DNA from: Ustilago trichophora
Taxonomy: Eukaryota > Basidiomycota > Ustilaginomycetes > Ustilaginales > Ustilaginaceae
Reading direction: 5' to 3'
DNA: 64,000 nt
NCBI GenBank assembly: GCA_900323505.1
Contig: OOIN01000033.1
Coordinates: 124,001 to 188,000 of the forward strand
The translations under genes were made by a program, and so were the position numbers. The notes under the pieces are model-generated. The model made no database searches and was not told the origin of the DNA. It saw only the letters and a list, made by a program, of their open reading frames with translations. Of the stretch, positions 9,366 to 21,200 are shown in pieces. Position 1 is the stretch's first letter, and each line of letters opens with the position of its first letter.

Positions 9366-11930
9366 TCACGCCTTGCCACTGGGAGCATCGGCACGAGCCC
9401 CATTAATCACCCGAATCCAAGCCTGAGCGTTCCTCGCACTGGCCGCTCTCAACTTGATCGTATCCGCCTGCACCGCCGCACCCGCAACCGACGGCATCGA
9501 ATGTACCACGTTGAACGCGTCTCCATGTCGGGCACTCTTACTCTTTGCTTCCTCCGCCTTGACCTCATGTACCGGAATCGGCATCCTGTACAAGCTTCCA
9601 TCCTGCGCATGCAGCACCAGCAGCAGGTCCGTCGTGAGCACCAATCGTAGCTTTCGACCCGATTTGGATTTGGCAACCATCTCATCGCGTAGCACTCTGC
9701 GGTGTCGCTTCACTCCTGGCTGTGCACCATCGATGAAGGGCTTGGTTAGGTCCAGTTTGGCTTCTTCTCCCAACCACAGGTTTTCCGAGAGCTTGGAGAG
9801 CGCCGCTGTGTCCTCGTTTTCGCGGATCGCTTCGTTGGTCTTGGCCAAGATCCCTTCTGCTGTCTCCTTTGCAGCTCTGACACGCGCATAGTCGGCATGA
9901 TCTTCCGGCGTATATCGCAGAATCTGGCCGACCAGCAGTGGATATCTCGTCAACCTCTGCATGGGCACCAGCAGGAAATGGCTCAGATCCAATCCTCGCG
10001 CAGCAGGATGGTTGGTCCTCAAGTTGAGCAGATGAATATCCACCCGAGTGTCTCGCTTCCGCTCGGCTTCCAGGATCTCACTTGCACTCTGCTGGTTGAC
10101 GCAGTAAGGCAGGTAGACGCTCATTGCCGGCATATGCCTCTCGAGCGCATCCCCAATCGTCGTGACGAACAGCCTATCCTCCTTCTGCCTCGCCTCTAGA
10201 TCAGAGAGGAAAGTGACGGCGGTGAAGAGTACACTCTCGATATTGGCAAAGATGACCGTACTCGCCTTATCCGAGAGCATACTCTGCATCGAGTTGAAAA
10301 AGACCTCGACGATGATCTGCAGATCTCGAACGTGGGCGGTTTCGGTAGAGATGAGCTCAAAGATGGCTTCCTGTCGCTTGCGTTCCGTGTCCGAGAGGCC
10401 GGAGAGGATGTTGGGTCCGACCAGGCTCGACCATGACGGAGCGCCGGCGCGAGCTGCTGCTACTGCGGTGTCGGTGGTAGAGTCGGAAGATTCGCCACTG
10501 GCACGCTGCGATTCAGAATTGGATGCAGGTTGAAGAAGACCTCCTGAAGTGGTTGCGCTGCCCATGGCGATGGGTCCGCTGACAATTCTGCTTCCAATTC
10601 CTGAATCTGGACGCTGCGCGGGGCCCAAAGAGCCGCTCCATCCGCTGCGATGCGACATCGACTTGATGGTCGACAAGAATCCAGACGTGCGCGAAGACGA
10701 CTCTCCCGCAGCTGAGCTGGGTCTCGCCGGCGAACCGGTCACAAATGGAGGCGGAGAGCTGGGCGGTATCATGGCATTCTTTGCCGAAGCCGCTCCGCTG
10801 ACAGTAGCGGGCAGGATAGGCTGCAGCGAGACCTCCTTTGTCAGCTTGAGGTATCGATCATATGCATCCTCCATCCGATTCTCTGGAGCAATATCCGCCC
10901 GCTCACCAGCCGCAGACTGGGACGAAGCAGCGTCAGCAGGTACGGGAGGCAAATCGCGACTGGGCTTCTTACGAGGTCGATGAGGCGGTTTTCGACGTTG
11001 AGGTTCTTCAGGTTTGGTCGGTCGCTTGCCCGTACGTGAACGGGAAAGCATCATGAGCTCGTCGATGTTCTTGTGACGTTTTTGACCTGGAGGTGGTGGC
11101 GGTCGACGAACAGGTTGTGATTCGGAAGCGCCGACATCCTTTGATCGATCACGAGATTCATGATTCAATGAATCAGCACCCGTCGTCGGATCAGCCGAAG
11201 AATCGTCTGCCTTGACCAAAACACCTGCCGCTTCGAGCACGCGCAGTCTCTCAATCGTGTGTTGACGAATCTCTGCGTCGGTATGCGGCGTCACGTCTTC
11301 CTCTGCTGCACCAACACCCGGTTCTACTGCTTCTTCATCGTCGTCATCTTCGCTGGAAGTCCAACCCGTGGTAGAGTCTGAATCATCCGAATCCTCCTCT
11401 GCAATCTCACCCCTATCACCATCACCACCACCAGCTGCTATACTTTCAGCAAATCCACCATCCATAGATCCAAGCGCATACGCAACCGCCTCCATCTTGG
11501 ACGCCTCGATCGCCCTCTGCATCTGGCGATCCTCGCGCATCCTATCCACCTCTCTCTCACGCTGATCCTTTTGCGATGCCTCGAGAGCTGCTGCCAGCTG
11601 CGCTTCTTCGTCGTCGTCCTGCTCGTTGGCGGCGGCGTCATTAGCAGCCGCTATGTGGGCAGAAGGTGAGTGAGGCTGAAGGTTGACGGTGGACGAGCCT
11701 AAGCTCTGTGGGAGATCTTCATCGACGAGGACCCAATCTGCGCTTCTCGGGGCGATTTTGTGTGAGCTCTCGGGAGCAGAATCTTGAGATTGAAGACGGA
11801 TCATTATGCCTGATCCTCCATCGCTGTCCTCGTGTGCATGTAGAGATGCCTGTGCTAGGGCTGTTGCTGGGGCTTCCGGTTGCCTGTCCTGGTCAGCCTT
11901 TGTCGAATCGTCTCGCTCTGAGCGTCGCAA
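9366..11930 (-). CDS. Rho guanine nucleotide exchange factor, UIM-UIM-DH-PH (854 aa)
   Basis: Single-exon frame of 854 codons. Near the N-terminus (about 106-123 and 131-147) are two ubiquitin-interacting motifs: an acidic run followed by LAAALEASQ, then MQRAIEASKME. Each has the invariant Ala and Ser at the right spacing. Residues 160-215 are very acidic, and about 270-500 are Pro/Ser-rich with basic patches. A DH (RhoGEF) domain follows at about 515-705, starting ERKRQEAIFELISTE, with the characteristic ETAHVRDLQII helix and the MQRLTRYPLL motif in its last conserved block. A PH domain (about 720-850) ends the protein. DH-PH proteins activate Rho/Cdc42/Rac GTPases at membranes and so steer actin and polarity; which GTPase is not readable here. 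The UIM pair implies binding to ubiquitinated partners. The start is the first Met of the frame, and an upstream exon cannot be excluded. Confidence 0.88.
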   Translation of the reverse strand: MRRSERDDSTKADQDRQPEAPATALAQASLHAHEDSDGGSGIMIRLQSQDSAPESSHKIAPRSADWVLVDEDLPQSLGSSTVNLQPHSPSAHIAAANDAAANEQDDDEEAQLAAALEASQKDQREREVDRMREDRQMQRAIEASKMEAVAYALGSMDGGFAESIAAGGGDGDRGEIAEEDSDDSDSTTGWTSSEDDDDEEAVEPGVGAAEEDVTPHTDAEIRQHTIERLRVLEAAGVLVKADDSSADPTTGADSLNHESRDRSKDVGASESQPVRRPPPPPGQKRHKNIDELMMLSRSRTGKRPTKPEEPQRRKPPHRPRKKPSRDLPPVPADAASSQSAAGERADIAPENRMEDAYDRYLKLTKEVSLQPILPATVSGAASAKNAMIPPSSPPPFVTGSPARPSSAAGESSSRTSGFLSTIKSMSHRSGWSGSLGPAQRPDSGIGSRIVSGPIAMGSATTSGGLLQPASNSESQRASGESSDSTTDTAVAAARAGAPSWSSLVGPNILSGLSDTERKRQEAIFELISTETAHVRDLQIIVEVFFNSMQSMLSDKASTVIFANIESVLFTAVTFLSDLEARQKEDRLFVTTIGDALERHMPAMSVYLPYCVNQQSASEILEAERKRDTRVDIHLLNLRTNHPAARGLDLSHFLLVPMQRLTRYPLLVGQILRYTPEDHADYARVRAAKETAEGILAKTNEAIRENEDTAALSKLSENLWLGEEAKLDLTKPFIDGAQPGVKRHRRVLRDEMVAKSKSGRKLRLVLTTDLLLVLHAQDGSLYRMPIPVHEVKAEEAKSKSARHGDAFNVVHSMPSVAGAAVQADTIKLRAASARNAQAWIRVINGARADAPSGKA

Positions 11931-12370
11931 GAAAAGAAGGAAGAAAGAAAGCCAATCTCAGCACGTCATTCACTCAAATCCTTCTTCCAATTCCATCACC
12001 ACATATCCTCTCATCAAACACACCGATCATCCCTCACCACAAACGCAAAATCTTCCACATCCACCTGCACAAGCCTTCCAAAGAAAGACAATAGAGGCAT
12101 CGGCCAGGACATGGAGGCAACCCAGGATCACGAAACGCCGGGGAACCCCCAAAAACCAAGCCGCGCCTTTTTCCTTCGTCTCGCTAAAGCCGGCCAAGAA
12201 AGATGGGCACGAAGGCGAATTTTTGCTGCGGGGTGGTTTACGGTACGAGATTCTATTGCTATTGGACCCTGGGTGCACATTTTGCGAAAGCGGTTCGTGA
12301 CACACGGAGGGGAACCGGAGGAGCAAGCAAGAGAGACATGGAACGAGAATCAGAAGGGAAAAGGGACACA
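11931..12370. other. Spacer between PAN1-like stop and RhoGEF start
   Basis: About 440 bases between two minus-strand genes. It should hold the PAN1-like 3' end and the RhoGEF promoter and leader. I see no coding sequence. Confidence 0.5.
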
Positions 12371-15300
12371 CTAACCAGAGAGAAGTTCCAAGTACGTAGC
12401 CGGGGCGACGAGGATCTTGGGTCCGCCAACGTCGACTCGCCACCAGTTGGCGTCTTCTTGGTCGACAACGTGGAGCTCGTCACCTTCGGAGAAAGTGGCT
12501 TCTTCCGAAGAGGCGCCCGAGTAGTCGTAGAGGGCTTTGGCCTTGGCAGCTGTGGATAGTCAAACAATATCAACGCGAATAGACAGTGAGTTGACGGAAA
12601 AACAAAAGGTTCAATGTCAGTGAATGCCTATCATCAGCACACATCTCGACCCGATTTCGTGTACTTACGCTTGTCGATAGGCTCAACATAAGAGCGAGGG
12701 AAGAATCCCTTCTTCGACCCACCAGCCAGCGAGCCATACCACCATGCGCTGCTCTCATCCTTAGCCGGATGGGCCAATAGCACATCATTCTCCTCAAAGT
12801 TCAGATCTTCATCTCGCTGACCAGCGTAACCATACAGCGTTCGAACACGCACGGTACGCGAGAGATCGAAGCCCTCCACCTCGTCCCCACCAGCGCCAGC
12901 AGCATGACCGTTGGCAGGCTTGCGAGCAGCGTCGAAGTCTTCTGGTCCTTCATCTTCGTCTTCGCTGTCCTCCTCGGCTTCCTCGCGCACAGATGGCTCG
13001 TCGGGGATGAATGCAGCCGCCTTGGTGTTGGCCTGGTCGTTGGCAAGGCTGTTGGCCCAGTCGACGCTCTGTCTGTTGGGGTTGCTGGCTGTGAAGTCGT
13101 CAGTGGCAGCACCAGCGTCAAACGAGCCAGGCATGCTGGGTGCGGGAGGCGCAGGCGGAGGAGGAGGAGGAGGAGGTGCTGCAGATCCATCAGCAGCCTC
13201 ATCAGCTGATCGCTCAGCAATGGCAGACGATGCCACAGTAGCTTCAGGGGCAGCGGGGGGGCTGGGAGGAGGAACAAACTTTTGCACCGGCGGCGAAGGA
13301 TCGCCAATGACACTTCCAGTGACGAGTGCCTTGGATCGATCGTTAGTCTGCGCTTTCTTGAGCTTCAGACCACCCTGAATCTGCCCAAGCAAGGCACCCC
13401 GGTCCACAGGTCCAGCGGCGGGCTTGATGACCGGAGCGGCAGGTGCGGCCGGTGCAGGAGGGGCACCTGGAGCAACAGGTGGCGCAGGGGGAGGAGCAGG
13501 AGCACTAGGAGCAGAGGCAGCAGGAGGAGTCGATCGACCACTGCTAGGGATCAAGTTGCTGAATAGCGCCTGAGCGAGGTTCTGGCGAGTGGCGCGGGTG
13601 CTCGAGCCGGGACCATCCGCATCATCATCGTCGTCGTCCTTGTCAGAATCCTCCCAGTCATCGTCATCGTGCTTGGGCGCCGTGTGGATGGTACGCGAAG
13701 CCGACGAAGGTGTGACACCGGTGGGCTGTGCCGACACGGGAGGGGTGGCACGTGTAGCTGGGGGAAGACCAGAGTCGGCAGCGGCCTGCTGGGATCGGAA
13801 GAAGGGGTTGGTTCCGCCGGGCGTCGAGGCGGCAGCAGTGGCGGTCGGGGGACTCGTAACAGCAGCAGCAGCAGCAGCAGCACCTCCTGCACCCATCCTA
13901 TGGAACGGGTTGGTGCTCGAGCTTGCGCTTGGAGTCGGGCTAGGCTGAGCAGGTGCAGGGGGCGCCTCTGGCGGAGCAAGCGTGGCGGGGGGTGCAGGTG
14001 CAGGTGCGGCAGGGGCAGCAGCAGCAGCAGCAGCAGCCGGAGCGGCACGCGAACGCGAAGGAGGAGGCGGGGGAGGAGCAGCTCCCTTACCCGACTTACG
14101 CGAAGGAGGAGGCAAAGCCGACGAAGCAGCCTTTCCACCGCTGTTGAACATACTCTGACGCTCCTTGAATGCTTCTTCCTGCTTACGAGCCTCTTCCTCC
14201 TGCTCTTCGAGCTTCCTGAGCCGAGCTTCGCGATCGGCCTTCTCTTTGGCAAGAACCTCTTCACGACGGCGAATCATGTCCTCTTGGTCGTTGATCTCCT
14301 CCTTGGCAGCCTGGACGATGGGAGCGGGCGGAGGGTTGTCGCCCTTCTCGGCCTCCTTGATCTCCTGCTTTACGGTGGCAAGGCTGGTTTTTTCGGTCTG
14401 GAGACGGTGCTCTTCGAGACGAGCCTTGCGAGCTTCTTCGCGAGCAGCAGCTTCCTGATCGGCCTGCGCGCTTTTGGCAGCAGCCTCGGCCTGCTCGGCT
14501 TTGAGGCGCTCTTCGACACTGGTGTCGACTGGAGTGGGACCAGCGGGTGCAACGGCGCCAAGCATACGCATGCGCTCCTGGACACGTCGCTGGGCTTCGG
14601 ATCGAATCCAAGCGGCACGCTCCTCGGCAGACATGTTCTTCGGAGGACCCGAGCTGGCGGCCGGAGTCGAGGGAGCAGGCGAAGAGACAGACTTGGTAGC
14701 TTCAATAGCAGGGGGAGGAGGGGGAGCCTGCGACGAAGAAGGGGTGGATCGACCCGAGTCTCGCTCACGGTCGTCATCCCTACGTCGGTAGCTGTCGCGA
14801 TCATCATATCGATCACGCGAAGCGCCATCGTCCCTGCGCCTGTCGTTGTCGCGGTCAAAGGTGCCACGGAGATACTCGCCATCGCCGAGAGCAGAGCCGG
14901 AGCGACTGTTGCCGCGGTCGTCGTCGCGCAGACGATCCCGGTCATCAGAAGCAGAAGAGTAGCGGCCATAAGGATCGTTGCGGCGGTCCCTTTCGCGGCT
15001 CTCGCCAAGCTTGCGGTCACGTTGACGGCTCTCCTTGGCCTCAAGACGCTTCTCGAGCTGTGGAAGACGTTCGTGCATGAGATGCATCAGTTCGCGCTCA
15101 GCCTTGCGTCGCAAGTCGGCAGAATCACGGCCACCACGTCGGTTGTAGTAGTCGATGTCATCCTGAACACGTCGAATGCGGTAACGAAGGTCGTCCATCT
15201 CGCGCTCGAGTTCGCGGTCCTCATCATCTTCGACGCCCTGCTTGTCGAGCATCTTTTGAGTGTTTTCAAGCTGACGCTTCATCTCGCTGAGATCATCGGT

Positions 15301-16494
15301 AGCGCTCTGGCCTTCGTAACGAACAGTCTTGCGGTCGAGGTGACGACTGCTGCTCTTGTAGCTGGGCACATCAGCATCGTCATGCTTGTACGCGGTGGCA
15401 TCTTTCTTGGGGGCGACAGGATTCTCGTGGAAGGAGCGAGCTTTCGAGTACGAGGCACCGCTGTTGGAGCCAGCCTCTGGAATGTTGAGACCGGTACTGT
15501 GGCGGACGTTGGTATCCTTCTTGAGCAGATCCTTGAGGAAGTCGACCGAGTCATTTAGGTCCTTGGCCGAAGGGGGGATGAGTTCGGAGGGCAAGGTCTC
15601 GGGGATGTCGTTACCGTTGAGAGCTCGGTAGATGAGACCCATGGCAACGTGGAACTCGTTAATGTTGAGCTTACCACGGTTTCCAGTGTCAGCGAGATGC
15701 CAGATCTGCATGAGCTTTTCGGTTTCAAGGCCACTCTGACCAAAGACCTCTCTCGCCACTTCTCCGTTGATGAAGCCGGTACCCTTGGCGTCCCAGGCGC
15801 GGAAGATGGAATCGTAGCTCTTCCTCTCCTCCTTGCTGAGAGCCCAAGGGATGCGAGGTTCTTTGGAGCCTTGCTGCTGTTGGCTGAGATTCTGGATCTG
15901 CGACTGGAAGTTGGAGGGCTGCATACTAGTCTGGCTGAAGTTCATGTTGCCGGCGACGGGAGCTCCCGAAAAGGGCTGGGAAGCGGGCAAGAACTGGGCG
16001 CTCATGAGCTGCATTCGTGGATCGCGGATGGGCACTCCCGTCATCTGTGGCATGAGGCCGGTCTGCTGCATCTGGAGGCCTCCTCCACCCATGAAGCCGG
16101 TCTGCTGAGGCTGCAAGCCGCCCATATAGCCTGTAGGCTGGGGCTGAAGTCCGCCGCCCATTCCCATACTCATGCCCATGCCCATACCTCCTGTGGGACC
16201 AGGAGAGAGATAGTTGGAAGTGGCCTGAGGTCGCATCTGCTGCATCCCCATACCGCCACCGCCGATCATGCCTGTCTGTTGAGGAGCAAGGCCTTGTGGT
16301 TGCTGTTGCTGTTGGAAGCCGAAGCCAGTCTGCATGGGACGTTGAAACTGAGACATGCCAGGATAACCGGTCTGCTGTGGCTGAAGGAAGCCACTACCCA
16401 GCTGTTGTTGCTGCTGCTGCTGTTGTGGATAGCCGGTCATCTGGGGCTGCATGGGGCGGCCCCAGCCTTGGCCCTGCATGTTGTTGTTGTACAT
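12371..16494 (-). CDS. PAN1: Pan1/intersectin-like endocytic scaffold with EH, WH2 and two SH3 domains (1334 aa, two exons)
   Basis: Exon 1 is 16494-12669 and exon 2 is 12549-12371, with a 119-base intron (donor GTAAGT, acceptor CACAG). The joined frame is 1335 codons including stop. Domains in order: Gln/Gly-rich N-terminus with repeated PQQTG/PQMTG motifs (1-200); one EH domain (about 216-310, with DAKGTGFINGE); coiled coil (about 400-500); Arg/Asp-rich segment; charged helical region (660-780); long Ala/Pro-rich tract with polyproline runs; WH2-type actin-binding motif (about 1031, LLGQIQGGLKLKK); acidic region; a first SH3 ending at the splice site (ALYGY-like, WWYG, FFPRSYVEPID); and a second SH3 encoded almost wholly by exon 2 (ALYDYSG, WWRVD). 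Pan1 organises actin patches for endocytosis with End3 and Sla1 and activates Arp2/3. Yeast Pan1 has two EH domains and no SH3, so this form looks intermediate with intersectin. Family is firm; the yeast symbol is applied by analogy. Confidence 0.88.
12550..12668 (-). other. Intron in the PAN1-like gene
   Basis: Donor GTAAGT directly after the codons for IDK, acceptor CACAG. Removing it joins the reading frame and restores a second complete SH3 domain. Reading through would add only about ten unrelated residues before a stop. Confidence 0.9.
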
Positions 16495-16927
16495 GGTTGG
16501 CGAAAGGTGACCTGTAGTAGCGTCTGGGACCGACCGCTACGATGGAGAGAGGTTCGTCTCGTGCGAGGGGAAAGGCAGGATCGGGCGGAATGATGAACGT
16601 TAAGCTCGTATCGTAACAAAATAGAAACCTTTGGAAAGAAACGTGATCGGTTCACATGCAAGGGAAGGAGCCTTGCAAGTACGACGGAAGGCAAAAGAAA
16701 GGGAGGATGTATGGTGATGGGAGGAAAGAGGTGTGGAGCGTAGTTGAGAACAAAGCAAGATCTTTGGTGAGTATGGAGATCTGGAGCTGCGATAGCACGA
16801 GACTGTGTGTTGAGATGCGGAAGGTGTCAGCAGTGTAGAGAGAGCACACGAAAGAGAGAGACAGAGAGAGGGACAGTCGGCTGGAACAGCACAACACGCG
16901 GCACAGCCTGAATTACCATGTGTGTGA

Positions 16928-16958
<31 letters not shown>

Positions 16959-17426
16959 CCTTTGCTGGTCTGTGCTTTCCCGAACGCTCGATCCAGGCAC
17001 ACCTCTTGGAACAAATCGGTTCTACTCCGACAAGTCTCTCCTGTTCAACAGAGAGGTCGAGGATTTGATTTCAAGCCTTTGTCGAATTTTGTAGTCTGTC
17101 CACACAGCTGCATCTTCCACCGTCGAAGATCCAATTCAAAGGAAGAGTATTCACGACGTAGCCGTGCATGCAATTTCGAATTTGACCTTTTTCGAAATAC
17201 AAATGGTTGCCGATCGAGATTGTGATCGTCTTCAGATCAGGTGTGCTTGTTCCCCGATTCTATCCTCCACAACCCCGACAGCGTCTGAGCGCCAGGGTCC
17301 TTTTCGGTGTTGCAACCAACACTTTGATCTCCTCCTAGCAACATGAAGCATCTGCCAGCACCCAGTCATCCCAACACACAGGCACATACACACACTCTCT
17401 CTCTCGCTCTCTCTCGCTCCTCAAAA
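16495..17426. promoter_or_regulatory. Divergent promoter region, PAN1-like / NCE101
   Basis: About 930 bases between two divergent start codons, so both promoters must lie here. It contains a GT microsatellite (16932-16958) and CT-rich stretches just before the NCE101 start. I recognise no specific factor site. Confidence 0.5.
16932..16958. repeat. (GT)n microsatellite
   Basis: About 13 uninterrupted GT units on the + strand in the divergent promoter region. Confidence 0.9.
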
Positions 17427-17919
17427 ATGCCAACATATCTCGTAGGAAGGTAAGCGCAGATCTGTCACACCCCATGTCTCGACTTCATTGCTTCAACTTC
17501 TCTAACAACCCATCTCTTCCAACTCTATCTTCTTCGATAGGATCTTCGACCCGATCCTCGGCCTAGCCACAGGCGTGATGGCCTACTTTCTCTGGGAAAA
17601 TGATCCACGAAACTCCCACGAGCGACCCCCACACCGCTCACTGCCAGATCTAGTCCGACGCAAGCTCTCCAACCAACCTCTTCCCGAAAACATCTTTGCA
17701 GGCCAAGAAGCTACTCAAAGATCCCTCTTCCACATCCCCTCTGCATCGCACCAATCTCCAGCCACAAAACAGTCTACAGACAGATCAACATCGCAAATTA
17801 TCAACGATGCCAAAGCACAAGCGACCCAAAATCAGGGCCAAAAAGGTTCAGATTTGAGAGCCCTCCGAACAGCAATTGCCGACGAGTGGAACCAGTCCAG
17901 CGCCGAAAAGCGCACATAA
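17427..17919 (+). CDS. NCE101: NCE101-family small membrane protein (133 aa, two exons)
   Basis: Exon 1 (17427-17449) encodes MPTYLVG plus part of an Arg codon. A 91-base intron (17450-17540, donor GTAAGC, acceptor GATAG) follows, then exon 2 (17541-17919). The joined N-terminus reads YLVGRIFDPILGLATG, then VMAYFLWENDPR. This is the conserved core of yeast Nce101 (LLG-K/R-F-DP--A---G--SYY-YE), a single hydrophobic segment with an N-terminal GR/GK-x-x-DP motif. Yeast NCE101 was isolated for a role in export of proteins lacking signal peptides; its mechanism is not settled. The yeast protein is about 53 residues. Here a hydrophilic Gln/Ser-rich tail of about 80 residues follows, ending in a helical ALRTAIADEWNQ segment. 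The first exon is too short to find without splicing, and the hydrophobic core supports the model. Confidence 0.82.
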
Positions 17920-18280
17920 CGATGTTCTAGACCTCTCTCTCTCTCTCTCTCAAATCCATCGCTCGCACCGAGCAGTCCTGTATACTACTTCTCTTCTTTT
18001 ACAAGTCTGACAAACTTCACAACAACAACGTATGAATGAATGAGCGCAGCTATGGATGTGATTAAGAATCATGCGAGGGATGCAGTACAAGTACACTTGA
18101 TGGTGATGAAGATGGTGATGATAGAGAAAGATGCATGCCATGATGATAGAGCCGCAAGATGGAAACTATAGATATTGTTGGTAGTTTGATGACAATGATG
18201 ATCAAAGATCGCGTTGATGTTCGTCTGAACTCGATAAGGATAAAGGTGCGGACAGAGATGGGGAAAGGATGACTTGACCA
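17920..18280. other. Intergenic region between convergent genes
   Basis: About 360 bases between the stops of the NCE101 gene and the RING gene. It holds a (CT)9-like tract at about 17932-17951 and AT-richer sequence. No coding sequence is seen. Confidence 0.5.
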
Positions 18281-21200
18281 TCAGCCCTGCGCCGCTCGTC
18301 GAGAATCAGCAGTCTCCTCACCTGCCCTTCGACCGTCCTTACTTACCCCCTGTCGACGGCACATGGGACACGTATTCGAAGAAGACGACATCCACCTATC
18401 CACGCATACCGTATGGAAAGCATGTCTGCACGCCAACACCCGACACTCGTCCTCGTCCTTCCAGTCTTCCAGGCAGACCAAGCAGCGCTCGGCCATATTC
18501 TCGGTGATCTTGCCCTCACGCACTAACCCGGCCACTTCGGAACCTTTGATCTTGACCAAGTCGCTCGCATCGATCTCTTGCTGCGTGACGGTGCTAGGCT
18601 TGTGTTGCATTGCCTGGATCGTGCTCAACAGGTCCAGGAGGATCATGAGATCTCGACCTGCGGTAGCTGGGTTCGAGGTGAGCAAAGGGTGGTTGGGTGG
18701 ATAGCGTCCACCCGAGACGAAGAGCATAAATCGCGATGCGGGGAGTTCTTCTCCGTTGGACTCTGCCGCTGTACCGTCGGCAGGAGAAGCCGAAGCTTGT
18801 GGCCCTTCCGACTGGGCTCGTTGACGCGGCAGTGGGTCAGTAGGCCTGGTAGAACCGAGCGTGGTCGGTCGAGAAGTCTGCTGGCGCGAACCGTTGAACT
18901 CTCGACCGGGACCTGGAGCTCGCGCAGCCACCATGTCCTCGCCGAATCGCTCCGTTACGTTGAGACTACGCACTCCAACGACAATACACGGGACCAGCTG
19001 GGAGGGTGCGACAGGGTCGAAACGGAAGAGACGGAAGAAGGACAGATTGCCGTTCTGAAAGTCTCGATCGCGCCTGGCTTGCGTCTCGACATCCTCTTCT
19101 CCCGAGCTGGTCGAAGTTGATGCTTCTGCCTGCTGAGACTGCGCTTGTGAGGTGTCGCTGCCACTGTTTGCATCAGCTGCGGCAGCAGCTGGTTCGGCCG
19201 TGTCACCATCAAGCACCTCTGCTCCGGAAGTAGCTTCTCCTGACGCGGCATGCTCAAAGTAGTTGGTGGTCTGCGCCTCGGCCCGTTCGAGAGGTACCTC
19301 GCTCGAGGGCCGCATAAGCTGTACAGCCGCCATCAGGTCGCAAACCAAATGGTTGAGGAAGCTGCCAAAGCTACCGGGGACACCATCGGGCAGGATACCA
19401 TTTCGCACCTGTCGAAGTGTACCTGCCACATCGTTGGGGCCAAGCGAAAACTCGGACGACGACGATGCTCTTGCAGAACCTGAGGCACCAGAAGCAGTCG
19501 CATTGCCGACGGGCCATCCGTCACGAGCCGAGGAGCCCGACTGAGCACCGTCCGAGCGAGAGTTGCGCGTAGGCAAAATACGGCTGGGATGCATGAGTGA
19601 GCCAATAGTGGATCGCACCAGCCGAGATAAACTGCTTCGAGGGGCATCTTGCTGTGTGGCGCTAGTATTGGTCTGTGACTGGGAGGAACTGAAGCTGGAA
19701 GATCGAGCTCTAGCTGTTTCGACCGCTGCGGACGGAGTAGAAGGCTGCTCTGCAGTGCGTGTGCGGCTCAGTCTCTGCGATGCGGCCTCGCGTTCTGCTG
19801 CGCTCAAGAGATGGGCGATGATCTCTTGTTGCCTCGCTGCTTGTTCCTCAGCAGTGAGAGCATGGGCAGCATTTGTGTCTGTTGCATCAGATGCCGAGTC
19901 GGGGCGACCACTTGCGTCGGTTGCACTGCTTGCGGTGTTGCCGTTCGGCTGAGGGACAGGAGGCCCAGAGGAGCTGGTTGTGCTTGATACGCGACGCGAC
20001 AGAGCAGAGAGCCGGCCTCGCAGACCGTTACCGAGGCCGGAAGCGGTGCCTCCGCTCGCTTGCGTTCCAGAAGCAGAGGGATGAGGCCTCTGCTGCCAAT
20101 CTGCTAGCCAGCGCTCGTTGCGATCGGCGGGTGCTTGATTCATGCGCTCAAAGGGTCGGCGCAGACTAGTTTGAAGCAAAGATGGGTCGACATTGTTAGC
20201 TTCAGAGGTGTTGAGCAAGGAAGCCGCAGTGGCTGCAGCTGCGATGCCAAGGATCCGGCTGAGCATGACAGCTTGCTCTTCCAGCGTGACGGCGCCTCTG
20301 AGGTTGTCCCCTTCCAGGGTGGCTCCGGGAACGCCGGGGTAATTCTGTGCGCCAGCCGATGCAGCCTCAGAAGAATCAACTGTAGTCGTGCTCGGCCGTG
20401 TTTCGCTTGTGCTTGCCTGCTGAGCGTTTCCTTGGGTCGACTCGTGTGACGAGGAGGATGTGGGCCGATTGGGTACAGTCCTGGCCACGAGTGCACCCTG
20501 CACTACCATCGAGGTGCCGCTGATCATTTCTGGTTGCAGAGGAATGCGAATGGGTTGAGGTCGTGCGGTCTGCGGGCGCTGCTGCTGTTGCTGCCTAGCA
20601 CCAGATTGAGACGTAGCAGCTGATGCTGGAGCAGCATGACTGGATGGCGCAGGGGGAGTGGTGCCGGAGCCTGGATGAGGAGCGGCGGTGTCGGGCGAAG
20701 CTCGACCTGTTGCCATGGCCCCGAGCAAAGCTGCGATGGTGGAAGACATAGGCACGGGCTGAGCGTCCGATCCTGAGGCAGGTAAAGGAGCTGATGTGCT
20801 CGCGTTGGCCGTGGGTGCAGTTGCTTGCTCTTGCTCTTGAGATGATGCAGTAGCCGAAGGCATGATGCCAAGGGTTTCGAGAATTTGTCGTCGAGCCCGC
20901 TCCCTCTCCTCTCGCAAGGCATCCAACTGCGGGGGAGGTGTTGCGCCATGACCAACAGCCGAGGCCGTGTCGTTGGTGGACTGCACCGCAGCATACCTCT
21001 GCTGTAAATCGGACTGCGCGTGGGCTTCAGTGGGGAGGGTAGCAGTGGCTGCTGTGGTTGTCGGAAGGGATAGCGCTTGTGGTGGATCAACGTCCATAGC
21101 ATCGTCTGCTGTGACTGTTGAAGACCGATGCGATGCGAAGCTGGTGGGAGCATTCCTGGAAGGGCTATCGGACGCAGGGCGAGAGTGGAGCGAGGTTCTC

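Noticed and set aside
13669..15558. 629-codon open frame on the + strand opposite the PAN1-like gene
   Set aside because: It is the antisense shadow of GC-rich, repetitive Pan1 codons (poly-Ser, poly-Arg); the sense strand has clear domains.
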